Assembly (NCBI GenBank): GCA_039931355.1
Contig: JBDTSD010000006.1
Span: forward strand, 1-64,000
Direction of reading: 5' to 3'
DNA: 64,000 nt
Source: Ginsengibacter sp039931355
GTDB taxonomy: Bacteria > Bacteroidota > Bacteroidia > Chitinophagales > Chitinophagaceae
Both the position numbers and the translations under genes were made by a program. How positions within the stretch are numbered: position 1 is the first letter of the stretch; each line of letters begins with the position of its first letter. Below are positions 51,626 to 61,553 of this stretch, piece by piece. Under the pieces are notes generated by a model that saw only the letters and a list, made by a program, of their open reading frames with translations, searched no databases and was not told the origin of the DNA.

Positions 51626-54247
51626 TTATACTTTCGATTTCTCATGCATATTCACTTCGTTTCTAAAAACCACCACACCATCGAAAACATCCACCAATAC
51701 CGGATGGGATTTATCAATCGTTCCTCCAAGTAGCTTTTTGCTTAACTGGTTTACAATTTGCTTTTGTATAAGCCTTTTTAAAGGCCTTGCACCGAATTGC
51801 GGATCGAAGCCATTGTCGGCGAGGTAATCCAAAGCATATTCGCTGAATTCCAGGCTTACCCCATTTTTATTTAGCTGCTTTTTAAGATCATTTAATTGTA
51901 TTCTTATAATCTCTTTAATTTCTTTCCTCAGCAATGGCTGGAACATAATTACTTCATCAATCCTGTTTAAAAATTCAGGTCTTATAGTTTGACGCAAGAG
52001 ATCAATGACTTCACGCTTTGTTTGCTCAACTACTTCCTCTCTATTATCCTCGGAGATACTTTCAAGATTGGTCTGTATAATATGGCTACCTATATTGCTT
52101 GTCATTATGATGATGGTGTTTTTAAAATTCACCACGCGGCCTTTGTTATCCGTAAGCCGTCCATCATCCAGTACCTGTAGCAAAATATTGAATACATCGG
52201 GATGTGCTTTCTCTATTTCATCCAGCAAAATTACACTATACGGTTTGCGTCTAACCGCTTCCGTTAGCTGGCCACCTTCATCGTAACCTACATAGCCGGG
52301 AGGCGCACCAACGAGCCTGCTTACAGAGTGTTTTTCCTGGTACTCACTCATGTCAATGCGTGTCATCATGCTGTCATCATCAAACAAATATTCAGCTAAA
52401 GCTTTTGCCAATTCCGTTTTACCGACACCGGTAGTGCCAAGAAAAATAAACGAACCGATGGGCTTTTTAGGATCGTGCAGACCTGCACTGCTCCTGCGTA
52501 TGGCGTCAGCTACTGCTTCTATCGCTTCATCCTGACCAATCACACGATTGTGCAATTCTTCTTCAAGGTTCAACAATTTATCTTTCTCCGTCTGCATCAT
52601 TTTATTTACAGGAATACCGGTTGCCTTCGCTACGCTCTCTGCAATATCTTCTGCGTCTACTTCTTCTTTCAATAATCTTTTTTCACTTATCTCATCAAGT
52701 TGAGAAGTATAATCTGCAATAGTTTTTTCTTCTTCCTGGAGCTTACCATAGCGGATTTCCGCCACCCTGCCATAGTCACCTTCCCGTTCTGCCTTCTCCG
52801 CAGCCATTTTTAAATTTTCAATTTCAGCCTTCGCATTTTGTATTTTTTCCACCAGTTCTTTCTCCTGCTGCCATTTGGCTTTAAAAGTATCCCGCTCTAC
52901 AGAAAGATTAGAAATCTCTGTATTCAGTTCTTTTAACTTTGGTTCATCCTTTTCTCTCTTGATCGCCTCTCTTTCTATTTCTAATTGTCTTATCGCTCTT
53001 TCAAGTTTGTCAAGTTCTTCCGGCATTGAGTTCATCTCAAGCCTAAGTTTGGCTGCGCTTTCGTCAATAAGGTCAATAGCTTTATCCGGCAAAAAGCGAT
53101 CGGTAATATAACGGTGAGATAATTCTACCGCAGCAATAATCGCTTCATCTTTTATCCGCACATGATGGTGCGTTTCGTATTTATCTTTTATACCCCGCAA
53201 AATAGAAATGGCATCTTCAACGCTGGGTTCATCTACCATTACTTTTTGAAACCTTCTTTCAAGGGCTTTATCTTTTTCAAAGAATTTTTGATATTCATTT
53301 AATGTTGTCGCGCCGATTGCACGAAGCTCGCCGCGTGCTAATGCAGGCTTCAAAATATTGGCCGCATCCATCGCTCCATCACCACCACCGGCACCAACCA
53401 ATGTATGTATTTCATCAATGAACAAAACAATCTCACCATCGCTGTCGCCCACTTCTTTTATTACTGATTTTAATCTTTCTTCAAACTCACCTTTATACTT
53501 TGCACCGGCAATGAGCAAACCCATATCAAGAGCAAAGATTATTTTTGATTTTAAATTTTCAGGAACGTCACCATTTACAATACGATGCGCCAAACCCTCG
53601 GCTATTGCCGTTTTACCAACACCGGGCTCACCAACTAATATTGGGTTGTTCTTTGTTCTTCTAGACAGGATGTGGAGCGTTCTCCTGATCTCTTCATCTC
53701 TTCCTATAACAGGATCGAGCTTATTGCTCCTTGCAAGCTCATTTAAGTTTTTAGCGTAGCGGTTTAATGCATTGAATTGCGTCTCCGAAGTTTGAGATGA
53801 AACAGTTGATCCTTTCTTCAATTCTTTTATGGCAGCTATCAAACCTTTTTCTGTAAGGCCGGCATCTTTTAAAATCTTTGCGGGATTATCATTTCCCTGC
53901 ACGATGGCGAGTAGCAAATGCTCCACACTTACAAACTCATCATTGAAATTTTTCAGGTCTGCCGTAGCCCGGAGCAAAACATTATTCATATCCCTGCTCA
54001 TTACCTGCGCAGGTTCGCCCTGCTCCATCTTCGGGAGCTTTTTTAAGCTTTCGTCAATCTTACCTTCAACAAAATTTATATTGACATTATTCTTTTTCAA
54101 TAAATATTCTACTGGACTGTCATCGTCACTGAGTAATGCTTTTAGCATGTGCTCCGTTTCGATGTTAGGATTTTTATCATTGAAAGCGAGTTGTTGCGCT
54201 TTCTGAAAAATCTCCTGCGATTTAATCGTTAAACTATTTGGGTTCAT
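51626..54247 (-). CDS. clpB: ATP-dependent chaperone ClpB
   Basis: Cytosolic disaggregase that works with DnaK to rescue aggregated proteins. The 873 residues match the family. An N-terminal Clp_N double repeat (1-145) is followed by AAA+ domain 1 with Walker A GEPGVGKT (206-213) and the coiled-coil middle domain (about 400-525, AEKAEREGDYGRVAEIRYGKL). AAA+ domain 2 has GTTGVGKT and the C-terminal GARPLKRLIQK. It is the true ClpB type, not the T6SS ClpV type, and has its own terminator before the eCIS genes. No upstream CIRCE or sigma-32 motif was recognised. Confidence 0.97.
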   Translation of the reverse strand: MNPNSLTIKSQEIFQKAQQLAFNDKNPNIETEHMLKALLSDDDSPVEYLLKKNNVNINFVEGKIDESLKKLPKMEQGEPAQVMSRDMNNVLLRATADLKNFNDEFVSVEHLLLAIVQGNDNPAKILKDAGLTEKGLIAAIKELKKGSTVSSQTSETQFNALNRYAKNLNELARSNKLDPVIGRDEEIRRTLHILSRRTKNNPILVGEPGVGKTAIAEGLAHRIVNGDVPENLKSKIIFALDMGLLIAGAKYKGEFEERLKSVIKEVGDSDGEIVLFIDEIHTLVGAGGGDGAMDAANILKPALARGELRAIGATTLNEYQKFFEKDKALERRFQKVMVDEPSVEDAISILRGIKDKYETHHHVRIKDEAIIAAVELSHRYITDRFLPDKAIDLIDESAAKLRLEMNSMPEELDKLERAIRQLEIEREAIKREKDEPKLKELNTEISNLSVERDTFKAKWQQEKELVEKIQNAKAEIENLKMAAEKAEREGDYGRVAEIRYGKLQEEEKTIADYTSQLDEISEKRLLKEEVDAEDIAESVAKATGIPVNKMMQTEKDKLLNLEEELHNRVIGQDEAIEAVADAIRRSSAGLHDPKKPIGSFIFLGTTGVGKTELAKALAEYLFDDDSMMTRIDMSEYQEKHSVSRLVGAPPGYVGYDEGGQLTEAVRRKPYSVILLDEIEKAHPDVFNILLQVLDDGRLTDNKGRVVNFKNTIIIMTSNIGSHIIQTNLESISEDNREEVVEQTKREVIDLLRQTIRPEFLNRIDEVIMFQPLLRKEIKEIIRIQLNDLKKQLNKNGVSLEFSEYALDYLADNGFDPQFGARPLKRLIQKQIVNQLSKKLLGGTIDKSHPVLVDVFDGVVVFRNEVNMHEKSKV

Positions 54248-54331
54248 ATATATCTTATTATTCTTTTAATAAATTTATCATTAGAGCATCAAATTCTAAA
54301 CCAATAGTTCATTCCATAATAATCAGCAATA

Positions 54332-55447
54332 ATGTCTTGTAAACCAGCACAAATCTGCCGCAAATTCAGTCTCATATTGTGTTTCCTGCTTTTTTTACAG
54401 GCGGCATATAGTCAAAATAATTTTAATACAGCGGACGATTGGATGAAAGATAATCTTAATGACCTTGGTGGCCGGTCGGTATTAATATTATTAAAAGATG
54501 GAAAGATCATTTATGAAAAAGCGGAAAACGATCTTTCGCGGAAACAAAAAATGATAGGGAAATTTATTGCCAAAAGACAAGACCGGGACGCTGATGAAAT
54601 GTTGAAGGATTATTCAGGAACATCAAGAGCAAGTATTGCGAGCTGCACTAAATGGCTAAGTGCTGCTTTGGTAATGACTTTTGTTGATGAAGGCAAGCTT
54701 AGCCTTAATGATTCCATTGGAAGATTTTTACCGGTTTTTACCGCGTATGAAAAGGGAAACATAAAAGTATGGCAATGCCTTTCACACTTAACAGCAATAA
54801 ATGCTGGAAACATAAAAGACTCAAGGGAAAAAATAAATGATGGAGCAACTATGGATGCAGTGATGGAAAAATTAGCGGAGCAACCTATGGAAGGCGAACC
54901 AGGAAAAGTGTTTCATTATAGCAGTGTCGGTTTGCAAATTGCAGCAGCAATAATTGAAAAAATAAGTGGCAAAGATTTCAAAACATTATTTGCAGAAAGA
55001 ATTGCGAAACCATGTAATATGATAAACACTGACTTTGGTAAAGCAAAAGTTCCATTGGCTGCGGGTGGTGCAATCAGCACGCCGGAAGATTATATTCATT
55101 TTTTACAAATGATCTTACAGAACGGAATATATAACGGAAAACAAATTCTTTCAACGAAATCCGTTGACATGATGCAGCATAATTATGCAAAGGGAGCGAA
55201 GGTTGCTTTTTCACCAGCCGAAGCCGGAGACTGGGGTTATGGCTTCGGTGAGTGGGTGATGGATAACCCGGAAGAAAGATCATCTGCTGTTACCAGCCCT
55301 GGTTTATTTGGAAGCTTTCCATGGGTAGATAATGAAAGGAAATACGCAGGTTTTCTTTTTGTATTTAATTTGAAACAAAAAGGGCGAGGTGAAAAGTATA
55401 AAGAATTGAAATCTATAATCGATAAGGTAATTGACAGGTTTCAATAA
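54332..55447 (+). CDS. Secreted serine hydrolase (beta-lactamase/penicillin-binding protein fold)
   Basis: 371 residues with a signal peptide (hydrophobic LILCFLLFLQAAYS). The family SxxK motif is SCTK (Ser104, Lys107), and the YxN-type motif reads YSS (Tyr196), in FHYSSVGLQIAAAIIEKISG. The third motif is unclear. Class C beta-lactamase/esterase-like proteins of this kind hydrolyse esters or D-amino peptides; the substrate is unknown. It is divergent from clpB and convergent with the DUF3857 genes. Confidence 0.85.
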   Translation: MSCKPAQICRKFSLILCFLLFLQAAYSQNNFNTADDWMKDNLNDLGGRSVLILLKDGKIIYEKAENDLSRKQKMIGKFIAKRQDRDADEMLKDYSGTSRASIASCTKWLSAALVMTFVDEGKLSLNDSIGRFLPVFTAYEKGNIKVWQCLSHLTAINAGNIKDSREKINDGATMDAVMEKLAEQPMEGEPGKVFHYSSVGLQIAAAIIEKISGKDFKTLFAERIAKPCNMINTDFGKAKVPLAAGGAISTPEDYIHFLQMILQNGIYNGKQILSTKSVDMMQHNYAKGAKVAFSPAEAGDWGYGFGEWVMDNPEERSSAVTSPGLFGSFPWVDNERKYAGFLFVFNLKQKGRGEKYKELKSIIDKVIDRFQ

Positions 55448-55507
55448 AATAATATCAGCAAAATGATTCGTTCCTTTTTACAAAATTCATTTAAAAAAAT
55501 TTGCTAT

Positions 55508-57403
55508 TTAATTCTTTACCAGCACCACTTTACTCCTGTCTGATTTATAAACCTGGTCGTAGAATTTTACCAACTGATCAAACTCTTTGGCGGGAAAACG
55601 GCCACTATTTTGCTCCATGCTCCGGTAACAATTGATCTTATTGCCCGTTACGGTTACTGATGATTTATATAAGCCAAATTTAGTTTGCAAGGAAACATCT
55701 TTCGGAACACTTTCAGCTACATAACCGGCAGGGATCGTTATTTCGATTGAATCAACATTTCTATAAGCATCTTTAATTACATAATCACTTTCTCTCGCTG
55801 TATCGTTCGTTAATTTCTCTGTTGCGCCACCAAAAATATTGGGCGTAATAAAAAATCTTTTTCCTGTAATGCTGGCGTAGTTGTTTAATTGAATCTGCAG
55901 GTATTCATCTACGCCCGGTATGATGCCTTTATTTTCTTTATAATCACTTTTTAATACTTCATACGTTGGCAGGTTAAACATTTGATTTAAATATTTTCCC
56001 CTTTCTTCCTTCGATGCATCGTACATAAGCGAGTGCGGAAAATCCTGTTGAAGGCCGGTGTATTTATTGGTAATTTCGGCGCTAAGGTTGCCCTGTTCAT
56101 CTGCTATTCCTTTTACTATGGAGGTCTTAAGATTATCCGCAATTTTATAAACCGGCGTGTGTACTAAATGGCCACCTGTTTCATCAATCAGCAGGCCATA
56201 CCTGTTGCCCGTGAAACTACCCATGTAACCCGGAGATGCTGTCTGGCTGGTACATTCAAGCCATACTGTATCCTTATTCATTGGCACACAGCAAATCACA
56301 TGATTGGCTTGCGAAAAAGAAAAATCCTGTACAAACTGCGGAGGCGATTTGCCGCCATAGATCTCAATATATTTCCCGGTAATGCCGGCTTCTTTGAGCA
56401 AGGCGATCATATAATTGGAGAGCGCTTTGCAATCGCCATATTTTTTATCCGCAACATAAGATGCTTCAAAAGGTTGCCAACCGCCTATGCCCAGTTGAAT
56501 GCTTATGTACCTTGTATTATTTTGAAGAAAATTATATAAGGCAAATATTTTTCCGCGTTCATCTTTTATATTGTCAGTAAGTTCATGCACTTTGCTTTTT
56601 ATAGCCTCAGGCAAAGCGTCTCTTCCTTTTATTAACTGGTACATGAATTTTCCATAATCTTCCCAGGTTGACATGTCGCCGGAATATCCCTGCACTTCGA
56701 ATTTTGAAGGAGCGAAATAGACAATTGGTGTCATTTCTCTGAAAGAAGGAGACGATACTTCGGATCTTTTCGCAGCAATATTTTTTGCTTCCCAGGTGTA
56801 TGTTTTTACCTGTCCTTTTTGGGTGATGACAGGTTCGCCGTTAAAGTTTAATTGCTTATATCTTACCACGTAATCTGCAGGAGCCACTATAGTAAATCTG
56901 CTGTTTTGAACAGACATAAAAGGATTGGCCTGTGGCATCCACGCAGGGAAACCTTGTGTGCCATTATATTCATCCTCTTCTTCGTACTCAACGGTGTAAG
57001 GATAGTCTGAGGAATAAAATTCGTTCTCTTTATATCTCGCATCTGATAATAAACTGAAGCCATCGTAAGCACTGTTATCTTTCCATTCATTTTTCTTTGT
57101 GTGCTTCACCTCCTTACCCATACTGTTGAACAGCTTTCCTGAAACGGAATTAATGCTGCAAAACTTATCATAGCTTGTTACATAATCTGCATAGTGACCG
57201 GCGGACGGGCTCAGGATTGTATATACATGCCTTTCATACAGGGTATATTTCGCGGGTGATTTTATGGTTAGAATATATTCTTCGTTCCGCTTTACTACAT
57301 CGGCGCCTTTTATTAGAGAATCAGGAATAAAGAGAATACTATTTTCCTGCGCTTCTGTGATGAGAGCGAGAAAAATAAAACTAATCAGAACAAAAAATTT
57401 CAT
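55508..57403 (-). CDS. DUF3857 and transglutaminase-like domain protein (intact catalytic residues)
   Basis: 631 residues with a signal peptide (FVLISFIFLALITEAQ). An N-terminal DUF3857 domain (about 50-235) is followed by a transglutaminase-like domain with a plausible triad: Cys325 in KKYGDCKALSNYM, His368 in QANHVICCVP and Glu383 in VWLECTSQ. A C-terminal DUF3858-like beta domain follows. It is probably exported and membrane- or surface-associated. It is the last of three paralogues in a row, 2 bp from the preceding gene. The enzymatic activity of these proteins is not established. Confidence 0.85.
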   Translation of the reverse strand: MKFFVLISFIFLALITEAQENSILFIPDSLIKGADVVKRNEEYILTIKSPAKYTLYERHVYTILSPSAGHYADYVTSYDKFCSINSVSGKLFNSMGKEVKHTKKNEWKDNSAYDGFSLLSDARYKENEFYSSDYPYTVEYEEEDEYNGTQGFPAWMPQANPFMSVQNSRFTIVAPADYVVRYKQLNFNGEPVITQKGQVKTYTWEAKNIAAKRSEVSSPSFREMTPIVYFAPSKFEVQGYSGDMSTWEDYGKFMYQLIKGRDALPEAIKSKVHELTDNIKDERGKIFALYNFLQNNTRYISIQLGIGGWQPFEASYVADKKYGDCKALSNYMIALLKEAGITGKYIEIYGGKSPPQFVQDFSFSQANHVICCVPMNKDTVWLECTSQTASPGYMGSFTGNRYGLLIDETGGHLVHTPVYKIADNLKTSIVKGIADEQGNLSAEITNKYTGLQQDFPHSLMYDASKEERGKYLNQMFNLPTYEVLKSDYKENKGIIPGVDEYLQIQLNNYASITGKRFFITPNIFGGATEKLTNDTARESDYVIKDAYRNVDSIEITIPAGYVAESVPKDVSLQTKFGLYKSSVTVTGNKINCYRSMEQNSGRFPAKEFDQLVKFYDQVYKSDRSKVVLVKN

Positions 57404-57405
57404 AA

Positions 57406-59466
57406 TTATTTAATTTTCTTAAACACAATTTGCTCTGCTTCTTTTTTTACCATATACCCGTAAAAATCCCTGAGTGTTTGATAATCTTCAGGCAAAAAAT
57501 TTACTTTCTTCATCAGGAGCCTGCATCTCAACTGAATTTTTTCAGCGTCCTTATTTATTATGTATTCAAAAGAACCTTCTGTATCATTGAGCATCACCCG
57601 CGCCGATTTGGGTACTTCATCTACAACATAGCCTTTCGGTATTTCCATATTCAAAAGATATATCTCATCTTTTTGATAGGGCATTTCCACAGGGTATTGC
57701 CGCTCTGCAGCGTAAAAAGGATTCTTCATTAAAGCTTCGCCTAGCAAAGGATTAAAATAAACAATGTCGGCATCTTCAAAAGAATTAAGCTTGAAATCAA
57801 ATTTTACAGATACATTTTCTTCCGGCAATGCTAAAGAATCTACTTCTATATTACTGATCGGCATGCTCTCAGGATAAAGCGCCTTCAAATCTTTTTCGTA
57901 TTTACTTAAAGTAGTTTGGGCAATGGCAGTCTTTGTATTTAATGATTCAAAAAAACCCATATTATTTGTGAAAGAACCTTCCAATTCTTTGCCATCACCA
58001 TTGAATACAAATACACTTACCATCCGGGTTTCTTTCAGGGAGTCTGCTTCAAGATAAACTGCAGCACTATCCGCGGAAACAACCCTTGCATATCCGTTAT
58101 AGCAATCCAGGGGTAATTTACCAAAGGGTAAAAAAGGAATTGTGGCGTCAAGATAATATTCGTTTGAACTGATATGTATTTTCCCTATGACATAATTAAG
58201 GCGTTCCATGACCGGGTACGAGGGAAAGTTCTTGCCGGCTTCACTTGTACTCAACAATACCGGTAATGCTTGTATGTATTCATGATTAAGCATAGCGATA
58301 AGCAACAGGTTTATGTCGCCAACGGTACCACTTTTTTTCTTTACCACATCCTGTAGGGAAGTCTTAATATATTTATCATCATGATTAGTGCAGGTATAAT
58401 TTTTTTGCACGTAATAATAAATGTCTTTAGCCTTTTGTAGAAGATTATCATCTTGCCGGATTACCTGTGCCATTACTTTGTCAAGCCATAAGTTTTCTTC
58501 GTAAACAGGCTTTCCAAAGTCTTCTGCATTTCTCAATTCTTCATTCACTTTTTTCCAGCTATTTGCCACGTCATGATAGTCCTGGCCATCATAAGTCCTG
58601 GAAAGCTGCAAACTAATTCTGTCAATAAAATTTTGGGGGGAGAAAATATAATTTTCAACATTAAAGATTGGCACATCCTTTTTTACCCAGCGGTGAGTTA
58701 TTGTGGGAGAAGAAACAGACAGCGCTTGTTCATGGCTTGTACCAAAAGGGCCGTCAGTACTTTGTTTTCTTACAGTATAGGATTTTACACCTTCCCCACT
58801 TTTATTGATATCAAATTTATGGTAGCCCTGGCTCACAAGCGCGTAACTCAACATATTGGGAATGGTAATATTATATTCGCTCCATAAAGTGGGGCAAACA
58901 ATACTTTGAAATTCCCATGGGGGAAGCTGGAATATGTAATCTGATTTAATAGTGTAAGAATATTCAATGATAGAACCTTCCTTTACGGCAGGCATGGTGA
59001 ATTTTTTATAGAAATGATTTTTGTCAGATTTTTCGTCAAAAACATCTTTTACGTTTAGCTTCGTTTCAGTAACAGCACCATTTTCTATATTGTAAGTTGT
59101 ACCAACTAAATTTTCAACAGTTTGTTTTATATCCTCGTTATTATATAGCAAAACCTTTTCCGTGGCAAGGTCAAAACCTTTCTTGTTAAGAACCAATATT
59201 CTTTTGCTTCGTTTAAATATATAACTAAACCAGCCGGAGGTATTTCCTTCAAACGAAATATCCCCTTTATCAAAAACTATTACAGCATTACTGCCGGAAT
59301 CTATTAGCGAGGATTTAAGCGCAAAGTCTTCAGCCTTTACCTTGCCAAATTTGACCGGACTATCCTGGCAAAAGGCGGTTGAATTAAGAAATAAAATTAT
59401 TGAAACTAATAAAAAACTACTGCGGGAAATTGCCACCTTACTCATGTGATTCAACCGATTTAGCAT
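57406..59466 (-). CDS. DUF3857 protein with degenerate transglutaminase-like domain
   Basis: 686 residues with a signal peptide after a short N-terminal extension (LLVSIILFLNSTAFC). DUF3857 is in the first half. The region equivalent to the transglutaminase Cys reads KKSGTVGDINLLLIAML, so the Cys is missing, and the expected His segment reads LNYVIGKI. Catalysis is therefore doubtful. The C terminus (KKEAEQIVFKKIK) is identical to that of the neighbour at 59472-61499, showing a tandem duplication. The gap to that neighbour is 5 bp. Confidence 0.85.
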   Translation of the reverse strand: MLNRLNHMSKVAISRSSFLLVSIILFLNSTAFCQDSPVKFGKVKAEDFALKSSLIDSGSNAVIVFDKGDISFEGNTSGWFSYIFKRSKRILVLNKKGFDLATEKVLLYNNEDIKQTVENLVGTTYNIENGAVTETKLNVKDVFDEKSDKNHFYKKFTMPAVKEGSIIEYSYTIKSDYIFQLPPWEFQSIVCPTLWSEYNITIPNMLSYALVSQGYHKFDINKSGEGVKSYTVRKQSTDGPFGTSHEQALSVSSPTITHRWVKKDVPIFNVENYIFSPQNFIDRISLQLSRTYDGQDYHDVANSWKKVNEELRNAEDFGKPVYEENLWLDKVMAQVIRQDDNLLQKAKDIYYYVQKNYTCTNHDDKYIKTSLQDVVKKKSGTVGDINLLLIAMLNHEYIQALPVLLSTSEAGKNFPSYPVMERLNYVIGKIHISSNEYYLDATIPFLPFGKLPLDCYNGYARVVSADSAAVYLEADSLKETRMVSVFVFNGDGKELEGSFTNNMGFFESLNTKTAIAQTTLSKYEKDLKALYPESMPISNIEVDSLALPEENVSVKFDFKLNSFEDADIVYFNPLLGEALMKNPFYAAERQYPVEMPYQKDEIYLLNMEIPKGYVVDEVPKSARVMLNDTEGSFEYIINKDAEKIQLRCRLLMKKVNFLPEDYQTLRDFYGYMVKKEAEQIVFKKIK

Positions 59467-59471
59467 GTGAT

Positions 59472-61499
59472 TTATTTTATCTTTTTAAACACAATTTGCT
59501 CTGCTTCTTTTTTTATTATAAAACTATAGAAGTCCCGCAAGGTTTGGTAATCATCGTTTGCAAAATTGGCTCGTTTAAAAAATAATTTGCAGCGCATCTG
59601 GATAAAATCATCGTTAGCAGTAATTAAATATTCAAACATGCCTTCGTCATCGTTAAAGTTAACACGGGCCGACTTCGGCAACTCATCTATTTTATATCCT
59701 TTGGGAATATTCATTACAAGGTTATAAGTGTTATCCATCGTATAGGGCATTTCAACGGGATAAAACCTGTCAGCAGCCGCAAAGGGGTTTCGCTTAATCG
59801 CCTCAGTTAGCATTGGGTTAAAATAAACAATGTCTTCATCATTAAAAGATTTCACTTTTAAATTATACTTGATTGCTACCGGCTCATTCAACAATTTCAA
59901 TGAATCAATTTCCAGGTCATTTACCGCTATATCCTCCGGGTATTCTTTTTGGGTTGATTTCTGCAGGTCATCAATGGTTGTTGCAGTTGCTTTCTCCCTG
60001 AGTTGCAGCGACTCGTATATGCCCAGCTTATGGTTAAAGCTTCCCTCGACTTGCCCGTTGTCCAACTGAGTAATATTTACAAAAACAACATCCGCTTCCC
60101 TGAGGGAGTCTGCCACAAAATATACCGGCTTCGCTTGCCCTTTCGTGATTTCTCTTGCCTGCCCGTTATATACTTTGGACGGCAGCGAGCCATATTTAAG
60201 CTTTTTTATAGTTCCATCCAGATAATATTCTTTACCGCCTGTTACCACCTTTGCAATCACATAATTATACCTGTCCATAAGCGGATAAAGTTCATGAGCA
60301 AAACCATGAGCACGGGTACTCAGGATAACAGGATTGGCATCAAGCTTTTGATTTCTCAACATGGCTATCAGCAGCATATTTATGTCTGCAACGGAGCCGC
60401 TTTTATTCCTGAGTACATCTTTCAGGTTGGTAGTTATGTACATTCCATCATCACTACAGGTAAAGTTATCACGGACGTATTCAAATATCTTTTGAGCTTT
60501 TCCTCCATCAGTCGTTTCATTTTTTACAATAGCATCTACATCCTTATCCAGCCAATTATTTGCTCTTTCAATCGGCACACCAAATTCATTAGCAAGCATA
60601 AGATCGTCAGATACTTTCGCCCATGTATCCATATAATTTTGCGGAGATGAATGAGGAAACCAAACCTGGTTCAACTGGAATTCTATTTTAGCGATAGAAT
60701 TACGCAATGTGGTGGTGTATGCTTCTTCTTTCAGGGCATGAACGTCCTTCATTATCCAGGTATGATAATCTATGTTGCCATCTACTGTAAACCGGCCGTC
60801 AGCAGTCGCCCTTCCCATATCGTCATGTTGTACAAAAGCAAAGCTTACGAGTGATTCGTCAACCTTGTTAACCAAAAATGGCTGGTAGCCTTGCGAGAGA
60901 GTTACATACTTGAAAAATTCAGGAATACCCGCACGATACTCGCTCCACAATACAGGGTATTCTCCCTGGAATGTCCAGGGTTGAAGGTTAAAAAAGAAAT
61001 CTGACTTCACCTGGTATGAATATTCAATAATGCTCCCTTCTTTAAGCGCAGGAAATGTAAACTTATTATATAGCCAATGTTTGCTGTGGCGCTCTGTAAA
61101 CACAGAAGACTTTTCAACTTTGGTCTCTATCACTTTACCGCCTTCCATGTTATAAGTATAGGCATGCAGGTAATCAAGCTTTTCCACTTTGGCGTCATTT
61201 ACATACAGCGGGATAATGATAGTGGCGGCATCAAAGCCATTCTTGTTGATAATTTTAATTCTCTTTTTTTCTGTAAACGCTAAAGAAAAAGTAAGATCGC
61301 TGGCGTTGGCAATAAATTCTGACTTACCCACATCTGCTATCACCACAGCATTTGTACTTGAATCAATAAGCGTGGAGTTAACATCAAAATCTCCGGGGCT
61401 AACCTTGCCGAATTTGAAATTCAATTTATCCTGGGCTAATAACTGGCTTTGCATAAATAGCAGTGCCAGCAAACAGCAGAAAGTGTTTTTAGTGAGCAT
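59472..61499 (-). CDS. DUF3857 protein with degenerate transglutaminase-like domain
   Basis: 675 residues with a signal peptide (LLALLFMQSQLLAQ). DUF3857 lies in the first half (KEGSIIEYSYQVKSDFFFNLQPW). The transglutaminase-like core reads KSGSVADINMLLIAML, without Cys, and YNYVIAKV in place of the His-bearing strand. It ends in KKEAEQIVFKKIK like its downstream paralogue. It is the first of the three-gene set and starts close to the divergent queG gene. It probably has a structural or binding role; this is inference. Confidence 0.85.
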   Translation of the reverse strand: MLTKNTFCCLLALLFMQSQLLAQDKLNFKFGKVSPGDFDVNSTLIDSSTNAVVIADVGKSEFIANASDLTFSLAFTEKKRIKIINKNGFDAATIIIPLYVNDAKVEKLDYLHAYTYNMEGGKVIETKVEKSSVFTERHSKHWLYNKFTFPALKEGSIIEYSYQVKSDFFFNLQPWTFQGEYPVLWSEYRAGIPEFFKYVTLSQGYQPFLVNKVDESLVSFAFVQHDDMGRATADGRFTVDGNIDYHTWIMKDVHALKEEAYTTTLRNSIAKIEFQLNQVWFPHSSPQNYMDTWAKVSDDLMLANEFGVPIERANNWLDKDVDAIVKNETTDGGKAQKIFEYVRDNFTCSDDGMYITTNLKDVLRNKSGSVADINMLLIAMLRNQKLDANPVILSTRAHGFAHELYPLMDRYNYVIAKVVTGGKEYYLDGTIKKLKYGSLPSKVYNGQAREITKGQAKPVYFVADSLREADVVFVNITQLDNGQVEGSFNHKLGIYESLQLREKATATTIDDLQKSTQKEYPEDIAVNDLEIDSLKLLNEPVAIKYNLKVKSFNDEDIVYFNPMLTEAIKRNPFAAADRFYPVEMPYTMDNTYNLVMNIPKGYKIDELPKSARVNFNDDEGMFEYLITANDDFIQMRCKLFFKRANFANDDYQTLRDFYSFIIKKEAEQIVFKKIK

Positions 61500-61553
61500 G
61501 GTTGTAATTTTGGTAAGGGTGAACTTAGTTTGGTAAAAGGTGTCTATTTAAAA

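Noticed and set aside
51626..54247. ClpB as a sheath-recycling ATPase of the contractile system (ClpV-like)
   Set aside because: It has the ClpB middle domain and normal ClpB layout, its own terminator, and eCIS particles are not known to recycle sheaths. The adjacency is probably coincidental.
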